Part shown: positions 1 through 9,265 of the stretch, in pieces
How the letters are laid out: every line of letters begins with the position of its first letter
Numbering within the stretch: the first letter of the stretch is position 1
NCBI GenBank assembly: GCA_001579985.1
Contig: LRSR01010558.1
Location: 1 to 41,827, forward strand
Origin: Hypsibius dujardini
Lineage: Eukaryota; Tardigrada; Eutardigrada; Parachela; Hypsibiidae
Reading direction: 5' to 3'
DNA length: 41,827 nt
The notes under the pieces: generated by a model
What the model was told of the DNA's origin: nothing
The model's input: the letters and a program-made list of their open reading frames with translations, nothing else
The model's database searches: none
Made by a program: the position numbers and the translations under genes

Positions 1-44
1 GTGGTCAATTTCGAAGTAGACCGCAATACTGAAATCTCACTGGC

Positions 45-120
45 ATTGCCAACGCCATTGCCATTCATACTGCCATTGCCACTGCCATTGCCACTGCCAT
101 TGCCATTGCCATTGGCATGA
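45..120. repeat. Short tandem repeat of a GCCATT-like hexamer
   Basis: Imperfect tandem copies of GCCATT and GCCACT fill this stretch. Read on the minus strand they give an alternating Trp-Gln peptide that runs off the window edge. I treat it as a microsatellite, because no splice sites or conserved domain accompany it. A coding origin cannot be excluded since the window starts here. Confidence 0.7.
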
Positions 121-627
121 AACGTACGTCGAAACCCCCACTTCCACGATGCAATACAGTACTTCGCCCTCATGATATGGATTTTGTTCCATACACACTA
201 TTTCATGCTTACATCGAGAGGGTTCGCAAACGAACCATTCAGAACTGCAAAATTGGAAACAAACTGAAGTGCGAAGGCAACAACAACGCAGGTCAAGCAA
301 ATTACAAATACCGGCATGTCGTACAATATACTATGAGCAATTGAATATGGCCATATCATTGGCGTTGCCGTTGTTGATTAGAGAGGTGCAACATTGAATT
401 AGAGGCCAGTTGAACAAAAAAATACTAAATACGAAAATTAAACCGTATAGATTAGGAAATTAAATAAAGATGATATTCCTAACTTTTATCGGTGAGCCAC
501 ATATAAAGTGATTTAAACAGAGTCACAATGATAAATCAATAGTAAAAACTACATTTTAATTTCATTTGTCAATCCAACTGATTTTGCTGGCGCCGTGGCT
601 CAAACTGCGTCCAGACAAAATTGCTGC

Positions 628-1063
628 TACATCTGTGGCACGATTTCTAGACGAAGAACAAGGACCGTTAAGTGGAACGCAACATACACCGTAAATAGGA
701 ACGGACAAACTGCACGGCCCAATAAATCAATCAATTGCAAATATACTCTCTTTACTGTGTGTGGTCTCAGTTGATTGATGTCTTGCTTATTTCTTCAAAC
801 GAACGCGAAAATGTTCAGCCGTTGTAAAGATTGATTCATCGATTGATTCCAAAAATGCCATCTTCAAAGCCTCCCACCCCTGTCCCAATTTTACATAAAA
901 TTGTACTTTCCCTGTTTTAGGAAAATTCTTTATTTTTTTTATTCAAATTTAAGAGAAAATCTAAAAATTTTCCCGGTTTGTCTGTTCCGATTAAAGTAGC
1001 TTATTTCGTAAAGCGTCCGTTCCACTTAACGGCCCTTCTTCAAGAAATCGTGCCACAGCTGTA
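628..1063. repeat. Degraded inverted-repeat element (MITE-like)
   Basis: The left arm (about 628-717) reappears inverted at about 975-1063. Matching blocks include CTGTGGCACGATTTCT, then CCGTTAAGTGGAACG, then a GGAACnGACAAAC block nearer the centre. Spacing is kept but the arms have diverged and carry small indels. No transposase frame lies between them. This is the expected look of an old non-autonomous DNA element. I could not define a target-site duplication. Confidence 0.6.
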
Positions 1064-1353
1064 CATGTTCACCTAATTGCCCATCAGAAAAAAATGATCA
1101 GAATCCTTTTAGACGTCGAAACAGACAGTGTCGACCCTGTCTGGAAAGATCTCAATCTTAATTACGGCATATAATCTCTACGCAGTGCCTTTCTGTGCGA
1201 CTTTTGCATGTACACGGCGTTACTATGCCCAAATCCATTGCAGAGAGCAAGAACAAGCATTCAGCAACCGTAGGACCAAGTTCTACGTCTTGAGTATAAC
1301 GAAATTGTGAAATAAAAAATGCTTAAATCTAATGCCATAAACATTAAAGTGTT
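1064..1353. other. Intergenic, no gene recognised
   Basis: A 60-codon open frame at 1128-1310 (+) has no recognisable domain or splice context, so I do not call it. The same negative statement holds for 121-627 outside the repeats. Confidence 0.5.
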
Positions 1354-2457
1354 TTACTTAAAGCGTTCCAAAAGGGCTTCCTTGTTCTGCGTGGCCCATT
1401 CCCGCAACTTCAGCGACGGCTGACCAGTCACAAAGGCCACGTCATCCTTCAAGGCAGCCAAGTACCCCAGCTCCCCGTTGCGGATCTGCTTCAGGCAAAT
1501 CCGCACTCCTTCGAGGTACCAGCGCTCGTTCCAGACCGGCGAGGAGGCAAAGTGCCGGTCAAAGTCCGCGTCCTTCGACTTGTCTGCCACAGCAAAGGTC
1601 TTACCTAAAACCTCGCCGAGAACCTTGGCGGCCTCTGCCATAGTTAAGACATCACTGCTGAGCCAGTAGTTTTTCCTTCCATGCTTCTTTGGGCCCTCAC
1701 GGAGCGCAACGGCGGCCACCGAGGCTATGTCTGCAGCGGCGACCCAGCCGACTCGTGTCCCGCCGAGGAAGTCGAGAATGGTGTTGTTCTCTTCAAAACT
1801 CGGAGCAAAAAGGTTTTCCATAAAGAAGTTCGGGTGCAAATGAGTCCAAGCAATTCCGCTAGCCTCGATATAGGACTCCACGAGGTCATGCCAGGCGAAG
1901 TGTGGGTCGGTGGTCTCGCGGTCAGTGAAGACGCCCAGATGGACGATGTGCTGAACGTTGGCTCGTCGGGCAGCATCAACGATCGTCTTGCTTTGTGTCA
2001 GCATTGCCACAGTGTAGCCTGAAACAGATTGGGTCTATCAACGGCTACGGATTGACAGAAAAGACGACATATAGACAAATTGAAAAACAGACAGATATAA
2101 AGACATACAGGCAGGAAGGCGGACAGGCAGGCAGGCACACTGGCAGGCAGGCACACCCATAGACAGACATTTAGAGAGAGCGACAGGTATATAAGCAAAA
2201 GTCAGATCTGCCTTACCTGTGCAAAGAAACAAGCGCTCAACGCCGAATAATGCTAGGGCGAATGTGGACGGATCGTCCAAATCGAGCAATACTGCATCGC
2301 GGCCTTCCTTTTTCCACTTCTCGACCTGCTCCTTTCGACGGGACGAATAACGAACAGTCAAGACCTTGGAATACTGTTCCAAGTTCTTGATCAAGTGTTG
2401 GCCGGTTTTACCCGTGCTCCCGATAACCAGGATAATCGGTTTGCCTTCCGATGCCAT
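1354..2457 (-). CDS. NmrA-like NAD(P)-binding protein (atypical SDR)
   Basis: Two exons, 2457-2217 and 2018-1354, encode 301 aa. The donor (CAG|GTAAGG) and acceptor (TTTCAG|G) are canonical and the frame is kept across the junction. Residues ~8-20 hold the Rossmann glycine motif GSTGKTG after a beta-strand (IILVI). An Arg-rich stretch (RYSSRRKEQ) sits where NADPH-preferring family members contact the phosphate. The segment HLHPNFFMENL matches the conserved RPNFFMEN-type motif of NmrA/azoreductase-like proteins. Members of this family are NAD(P)H-dependent reductases or redox-sensing regulators; the substrate here is unknown. The start is the second ATG of the frame, followed directly by the Rossmann strand. 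An upstream in-frame ATG at 2475 would add six residues. The intron carries a GACA/GGCA tetranucleotide array. A TATA box lies about 140 nt upstream of the start. Confidence 0.9.
2088..2184. repeat. GACA/GGCA tetranucleotide array in an intron
   Basis: Degenerate GACA, GGCA and GACAT units inside the NmrA-like gene's only intron. In the gene's sense direction the repeat reads as CTGT/TGCC. Confidence 0.85.
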
Positions 2458-2594
2458 TTCACTGTATATTCTCACTTCGTCTAGCAGTTAATTCCAAAAA
2501 CTAGATGGCAAAGAAATCAAAGTTCAGCCTGACTTTGAAATAGTAAGACAGATGCCGTTGTAGTATTATAGCACTAGCACCCGCCGTCATCTGG

Positions 2595-2601
2595 CTTTAT
2601 A
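2595..2601 (-). promoter_or_regulatory. TATA box of the NmrA-like gene
   Basis: Minus-strand TATAAAG within GGGATATAAAGCC. Initiation ~30 nt downstream (near 2570) would give a 5' UTR of about 110 nt before the ATG at 2457. Confidence 0.55.
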
Positions 2602-2817
2602 TCCCAAGTGCAGACTGTGAGACAAATTTCGTGACTGGACGGTTTCTTGCAATAATACTGCAGAGAAAGAGCGCTTTGTCTTTACGATGTTATTCGATAT
2701 ACACTTGAGGCATACTGTAGCAAGATAGTGAACAATAAAGCTGGAAACTGCGTAGCTGCAGAAAAATAACAGCGCAAAGGCAACAACAATTCTGACCGAT
2801 ACATGAGCTATACACTA

Positions 2818-3170
2818 TGAGGTAAGGGCACTGGAATGGGCCACTTGCTTTTCCCGTACCCTGGAATGGGCCACCCTGGAATCATACCTTCCACACAAGT
2901 TTTGGCTATCGCTAAGGTTCTAAGCGACAGAGAATAATCGATAATCTGGTGGAACGCGTATCAGATATGAAAAACAATTGTGGGAACATGTTTAAAAAAA
3001 AGAAATAAAAAGCTCCAGTAGACGATTGGAAGCAGTCCACTGTAGAGGTCGTTGACTACGCAGTGACTTATCTGTTTTTGATTAATTTGCGACAGAGCGC
3101 CCCCTGCCGCCCGGTGGCCCATTCCAGGGTACGGGAAAGTCAACTGGCCCATTCCAGTGCCCTTACCTCA
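2818..3170. mobile_element. MITE with ~58-bp terminal inverted repeats and TA target-site duplication
   Basis: The element starts TGAGGTAAGGGCACTGG and ends with the exact reverse complement. The termini (2818-2875 and 3113-3170) match over about 58 bp with only a few differences. TA dinucleotides flank both ends (2816-2817 and 3171-3172), as expected for Tc1/mariner-type targeting. The core motif CTGGAATGGGCCA occurs twice within each arm, a sub-terminal repeat structure. At 353 bp with no transposase it is non-autonomous. High arm identity suggests a fairly recent insertion. It lies between the NmrA-like gene and the Gln-rich gene. Confidence 0.88.
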
Positions 3171-3172
3171 TA

Positions 3173-4267
3173 CTCTATTTCAAGGCGCTTATACATTTCA
3201 GGAAACCATGTTCAGCCTATGTGATAAAACACAATTAAACAACGCCATATCAGCGACTTTGTTCGATGATGCAGGATAGTATTATGTTTTATCATATGAT
3301 TGGAGGTGACGCTGAATTCTAAATTTAGTTTATGCGACCAAAAGTTTATATGTTATATGAAAAGAAGAAGATTTTAATAAATCTATAAAAAAAGTATTAT
3401 ATTTTTACGATATATAAAATAATGTATAGGACTACTCATTTTATATGTGATCTGATACCTTTTTTCATACACATAAAACATAAATAGTAGATTTCGAGAT
3501 AAAAATGAAGTTACATTTTATTTTATAAAGCATTATTCTTTGATTCATTGAGAAAGACAAGTTCCAATCGGCACCTGACTTCAGAGTCAATCCGGACATT
3601 ACAATTCTATGCCATCGCCGATGGTTTATTATAAAATAAAAAATTGAAACAAAAATACTAGAAAGTGCTCAAATGGGCACAAAGTAAAAGCGCCAAAAAA
3701 ACGACGCACTCAGTCACGGTCGCGTCGAAGAACATATTCGGCGGGTGTGTTTTTTGTATGTACTTTGAACTTGTCTCCTTTTTTCATCTAAAAAAACTAC
3801 GTTCAACCCGTCTGGAAAGATCTTAATCACCATAGACATGATGAACGACAACGGTGTACAAGAGAGCGACCTAGACGTTTTCCGGTAAAACGACCGCCCA
3901 AATCTTGATAGCTTGAATGTTTTGTTGATCTCGATGCGAAAGCTAGACACACAAATGCAATGTTAACCGCTAGCCACATCACTTTCCCATGTTGCCAGGT
4001 TTTTTCCTTTCCTGTTTGCATTGCTTTTTTCTGCAGCAGACAAACTCACTAATCACACCGGAGGCATAAAGTCACATATTACGCTTTGGCCTCATTGTCT
4101 CTTCAAATAATTATCATGGACTTTATTCGAGCACCAAAACATACACACAGACCGGACAGTGACAGAGTACATACAACCGTCCTACCGCGGGGAAGTTTTT
4201 GTGACCCTGGACGTGGGATTTTGTATCGCCAAAAAAACCTTTCCCCCAAATTCGGCCAAATTGGGTG
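3173..4267. other. Intergenic, no gene recognised
   Basis: AT-rich spacer with short open frames on both strands around 3714-4021 that overlap one another and match no family I know. The last ~150 bp are the likely proximal promoter of the Gln-rich gene. Confidence 0.5.
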
Positions 4268-4275
4268 TATATAAA
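4268..4275 (+). promoter_or_regulatory. TATA box of the Gln/Gly/Trp-rich gene
   Basis: TATATAAA in GGGTGTATATAAACTCC. A start near 4300 would give a ~100-nt leader before the ATG at 4402. Confidence 0.6.
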
Positions 4276-4401
4276 CTCCACTCGGCTAACCGGATAAATG
4301 ATCAATTGAACTTTGTACAAACACACTTTCTGGGTAAAATAGTTCGTCGCTCTTCAAAGAGTATTCCGTTTCTTTAATTTACGTGCTCTTCTAACGTCAA
4401 A

Positions 4402-7135
4402 ATGCAGCGAAAAATTAACGTCGACCAAGATCAGGTACCGCGCATTTGGGTTTCCTTCATTGTTAAGTCTTTTTCGAACTTGACTTCAATTCGAGAAGTG
4501 ATTGTAATATTTTTGGTATTCCATTTAAATAGGATCGCTACCTTGGTAGCTCCAACCGGGGAATCTCCAGCTCATTCGATCTCGGATACAAGGGCGGTAC
4601 GTTGACAAAAGTTGCGAATAATTTATTTGTAATTTATTTAGTTTATTTACTTAATTTAATTTATTTTAATTGTGTAATTTGTTAGTAAGCGATTAAAATT
4701 GAAATTTAAGATAAAACAAAATACGTTGTATGTTGATTTAAAATTATAGGAATAGAAACGCATTTTTTACGGCAATTTAACTAATTAAACTTAACTAAAA
4801 AATGCGTTTTATAACAATTTAAATTTCGAAAAATGCAAACGCTTGAACTCGATGTGTCTTATATCAATTTAATTTCCAAATCGGGACAAGAAATCTGAAG
4901 CCTATGAAATTATGTTTTATTAAGCATTTAAAGTCTCATTTAAATTAGCACAAAAGTAGGTCTCATTTAAGTTCACTTTAGAAAAATACAAACTTCAAAC
5001 GGCGGTGTTTTATGCCCACTTACTTTAGAACTCGAATCACTTATGCGCGCTTTTATGAAAACGAAAACTGCAATCGCGAAACTGCGCTTTTATGAAATCG
5101 CAAATTCACAGCAATCGCGAAACTGATGGGTTATTTTATTACCTTATGCATGTGTTATTGTTTCTAATAATATTGTAAAACTCCCCGGTTTCATTTAGGT
5201 CGCAGTGGAAACCAATGGCAAAGCAACTGGGGCCAACAGGAAGTCCCCTTGCGATGCCAGTGGGGTCAATCTAGTCAGCCTTGTAACAACTACTGGAAAC
5301 CTCAGCAGGAATGCCTGCCTCTGCGCGGCCAATACGGACAGGGCGGTCAGCAATGGAATTGCAACGTCGATCAGGACGTTCCGTATTACAACAGACAGCA
5401 ACAGCAGCAGTACTGCGGTCAGCAACCGTGCGGCACCCAGTGCGACTACTCCAAGGGAGGACAGCAGGGATGGCAACAACAAAGCGGCCTCCAGGTAAAT
5501 ATTGTCTTAACGAATTTAGCAACAAAATCCTAACATAAGCTAATTAACAGAAAATAATATTCGGTTGTACAATTCCCATTCTTTAAACTATTGCAAACCC
5601 CGTGATTTTAAAGAATTTGTATGTTTGATAAATTATATTTGTAAATAATTAATATTGTTTAAATAAATTTAACAAAAGAATCATTTAGCAAAAACAACTA
5701 AGAGAAAGCGAATGATATTTGGATTTAAAATGTGCCATAGTACAATAATCTCCATGTTCGGGAATATTTCGAAACCATGCTTGTAAGCAGTTTCTATATT
5801 TAATATTGATTTAATTTGGGTGAGTTTAGTAAAAGAATCGTTTTAAAAAGCAGCCGGGGGAAAGTGGATGAGATTTGGGTTTAACATACGCTGTACAATA
5901 AAATAAAACAATATATAATAAAAATCCCCGCTAATGAACATTTTTTATTTAATATTCATTAAATCTGCAACTGCACTTACTGTCATTATCGCAATTTTTC
6001 TATGACTTATCAGCTGTATGTAGAATTTCTGTAACGTATTAAGTTGTTGAAACCGCATTGAAATTTTCTGCTTCTCTTCACAGTCGATTTTCAATCGATT
6101 ATTAATATTCATTTCACCAGTTCAAATACTATTAAAAATGTAAAACAAATGTGTTAGGTGTATTTAAATTAGACTTGACGTTTATTAGAGTATTAAAAGT
6201 TGTTAATTAAGAAGTGATATATTTACAGGGTAACTGGCAGGATAACACTCAGCAACGTGGTCAGTGGCAGGGTCCACGACAACGTGGTGGACCCATCTGG
6301 GAAGGACAAGGAGTGTTCGGTGGTCAATAGCAACTGGCCGGATATGGTGGCCAGCAGCGCGGGGACTATTGGTGTGGCGAGCCGCAGTTGTGTGGCCAGC
6401 GTGGTCAGCAGTACTGGGGCCGCAACAATGGAGAACCGCAGGGTCAATTCGGTAAATTAAATTTGAATTTAAATTTCGGCCTCTCAATTTGAGTCAACCT
6501 GTGTGAATTTGAATAAAACCACATTTATATTGCGTTTTCACTACACTTTTTATGTGGACTCACAACTACATGTAATAATTATTTTTAATTACAAAAGAAT
6601 AGTCAAGTACGAGAGATTGGAGATGAGGATTAACGTTCTGTAATATTATTATTTAGCATCATGGTCTATGATAAAACTGTATAACAAGAAGAATTTAAAT
6701 TTGCAAAACGTCGTGTGTGATTTAAAAGACAGAAAAATAGATTCAATTTACAGTGAATGTTTTAGCAGTTTTGAGTATAAAATAGCTTTTAAGTTTCTTT
6801 AACTTTAAATATATTTAATATTTAATAATTAGTTATGCAGTATGGATATGTTATTACTACTCTCCCTATATCACTGAAATGTTGGTATTTCTTACTACTA
6901 GCAGACTACTAATATATTATTACTAGTATTAGTAAATTACTAAAAGATATATGTATTATACTATTAGCATACTACTAATATACTAGGATATATGTATAAA
7001 TATATTATTTAAATATTTAAACATATATAAACTGTCGATAACTGTAAATTGTGCTACAATTGTTTCTCTAGGCTTTCGTCTAGTTCTTTTCTTTCTGTTT
7101 CAGGTGGGAGCCAGGACTTTCGCCGTTCCTTCTAA
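4402..7135 (+). CDS. Gln/Gly/Trp/Cys-rich protein of unknown function, frame interrupted by one TAG
   Basis: Exons 4402-4434, 4533-4596, 5199-5494, 6229-6451 and 7104-7135 join in phase through GT-AG introns. An in-frame TAG at 6328-6330 ends a 164-aa product. The same frame then runs 40 codons to a donor (TTCG|GTAAAT) and into a final exon ending at TAA 7133-7135, giving 215 codons if the TAG is decoded. Composition is identical on both sides of the TAG: repeated GQ, QQ, QW and Cys (for example GQYGQGGQQW before, GGQQRGDYWCGEPQLCG after). No signal peptide or known domain is visible. The neighbouring codons read CAA-TAG-CAA-CTG. Poly(A) signals exist for both outcomes: AATAAA at 6512 in intron 4 and at 7312 after the last exon. 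It could be a regulated-readthrough gene, a recent CAG-to-TAG nonsense allele, or a base-calling error. The role may be structural or low-complexity, but that is a guess. Confidence 0.72.
4752..4812. repeat. Short hairpin in intron 2 of the Gln-rich gene
   Basis: AAACGCATTTTTTA is followed ~30 nt later by its inverted copy TAAAAAATGCGTTT. It could form a small stem-loop in the pre-mRNA. No homology seen. Confidence 0.55.
6328..6330 (+). other. In-frame TAG in tobamovirus-like readthrough context
   Basis: The codons around the stop are CAA UAG CAA CUG. The best-known leaky context is CAA UAG CAA UUA (general form UAG CAR YYA). Five of the six downstream bases fit that rule; the last base is G instead of A. 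See the finding on this gene. Confidence 0.5.
6512..6517 (+). terminator. Intronic polyadenylation signal (AATAAA)
   Basis: AATAAA lies 60 nt inside intron 4 of the Gln-rich gene and ~180 nt after its internal TAG. Use of this site would give a short mRNA lacking the last exon. Confidence 0.45.
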
Positions 7136-7311
7136 ATGAGCGAAGGAGGAGCGAATTTAAATGATGGACAATGCATAAAGTTTTCATTTTGACCGCTTTT
7201 TTTCCGTCATGCATATACGCAGTTTTCAGTGGCGCGAGCTCGGATCAGTGGAATCCTTTCCTGTTTTGGTTTGAATACGCATCCACCATGATATTTCATT
7301 CATTACTGGCA

Positions 7312-7317
7312 AATAAA
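7312..7317 (+). terminator. Distal polyadenylation signal (AATAAA)
   Basis: AATAAA ~180 nt after the TAA at 7133-7135. It supports the small exon at 7104 as the true terminal exon of the long form. Confidence 0.45.
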
Positions 7318-7959
7318 TACTCGTACGTACTCAAAACTGTAAGAAACATAGGTAAAAGACACAACTGACTGGAATTCGCTGGACTGGAAATATCGTTTGG
7401 GTTTGGAACAATCAATCAATCGCTGTAATGGTTTTAAGGGAAAGTGGCTGAAACTCTCTGATTGGTCCAACTTAATTTGATTGATACTACTACGTCATAC
7501 ATTTACAACGATCACCAGACTACGTATACGTTTGATGAAGTTGAGGGCGTGGCTGCGACATCTCATTGTCTGATTGATTGATTGATTAGTTGTTGCGTTG
7601 GCACTTTTTACGGAATATCTGTATTTGTCGATGCCACGATATTTCATCAGCTGATTTCGAAGTTTCTTCTTGTTTTCGCATTCCTCCCTGTTCCGTTTTT
7701 AATTTCTTTTTTCCTTTTTCCCACTCAGTATTCAGCATCTCTTTTGAATTGTATTTCTCAGCTCGAATCCGATCTCTTTCTTGTATTGTTTTTCATCCGG
7801 TGGTTTGTTTGTCTTGAATCAAAGGTTCAACAGTCCGCTGAAGCGTTGATTGTCTTGATTGTGGCATTGGAACTGCGTCTTCCGCTTGCCTCTTTTAAAT
7901 CCCGTTTTTGCTACTCGAGCGAGTTTTTCTTTCTAACTATTTTTCCATATTTTTCCGCC
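7318..7959 (+). other. Upstream region / 5' UTR of IBTK
   Basis: Contains short runs of GATT (around 7571-7588) and ATCA (around 7408). The frame is open upstream of the IBTK start, but the encoded Phe-rich sequence is not conserved. The Kozak-like CCGCCATGG at 7956-7964 decides the start. No TATA box seen. Confidence 0.45.
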
Positions 7960-9222
7960 ATGGCACCCACCCAAAATCTCGCGGGACCCTCGAATGTGGA
8001 CACGGACTGCTGCGCTAGCTGCACTTTTCACCGGGACGCCATTATTTCCGCTTGCACCCACGCGAAAAATCGCGACGAACTCGCACGACTACTTCCTTGC
8101 ATTTGCTCGACACCGAAGCCTTGGCGGATGAAGGATACGTCGGGGAAGTCGATGTTTCACATGGCTGCTAGTATGGGAAGGGAGGAAATCATGACATGGT
8201 ATTTAAAATGCCGCGGGGAGAGTTCGTTGAGGACGCCGCAAGAAAAGAGCGCCCTGGTGGACGAGGTGGATGCGGAATCCGGCTGGACGGCTCTACACAG
8301 GGCTCTTTTTCAAGGAGGTTTGTGAAAAAGTTGAAAGGCTGCGGGAAGCTTGATGGTGAAGAAGGGCGGGAAGAAATGTTGAGAGGTGGAAGGATTCGTT
8401 GTGTACACTTTGATTGATCGATGAGTTGTTGATAATAAGCCTTGGGCGAATTTTATAGGGGGAAATTTAGCTTGATTGATGAATTGATGGTTGAGATATT
8501 TTGAAAATATTTAATATGAATATATTTATTTGAGATATTTTAAATATACTGTTTTATTCATATTCCGAATATTACTCAAAATTCATATTGGTATAACAAG
8601 TAAATTTCGTGCTTTAAATAGTCCGAATTTGTCCTTTTGGTTAAATGGTTTGATTTGTGCCCCTTTTCTTCCATAGAAATTGCCGCTGCTTCCTGGCTTC
8701 TCCGCCAAGGCGCGGACATATCGATCAAGGACCACGATGACTGTTCACCCGTTCAGCTCCTGATATGGGATCAACAAAACCTGTCGGAGGCCATTATGAT
8801 AACCGAATCTTCACCCAAGGCCAAGGGTGCCTGTTACCCGGTCGCCTTCCACACTTGGGGCAACAACGCTAACTACACTCTTGGATACGGGGGAGCAACG
8901 CAAGATCGTGTCGTCCCGGAAAAGGTCCGCGCTGCCTTTTACGGCCAGCCGAATAGCGAATGCATAAATTGTGGCCATTCTGACACGGTGATGGGGCGGA
9001 GCGTGGCTCGAGGGGAAGTGCACATCCACGGCGCTCATTTGCCGCCGGGGGCCTTGATGTCGGAGCATTTGCTCGAAACTTATCTTCCCAGTGTAGTGGA
9101 CAACTACACTAATCGTCAAGGCTTAGCGTTAGATGTTGTCTTGAGGAAGTTTCATACAATCTTCTTGTCCCCTGATGGGGTCTTTGTGTGAGTTAACAGG
9201 CAGGTCGACAAGCAGACAGACT

Positions 9223-9265
<43 letters not shown>

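Noticed and set aside
1128-1310. A 60-aa plus-strand frame
   Set aside because: No domain, no splice or promoter context. A ~19-bp match between 1139 and 3811 (GTCTGGAAAGATCT) is too short to mean anything.
5205-5498. Alternative plus- and minus-strand frames over the Gln-rich exon at 5199-5494
   Set aside because: Only the frame giving QQ/GQ/QW/Cys composition joins in phase with exons on both sides; the others are shadows.
7582-7959. N-terminal extension of IBTK using the upstream open frame
   Set aside because: The extra sequence is Phe/Leu-rich and unlike IBTK proteins, and a strong Kozak ATG sits at 7960.
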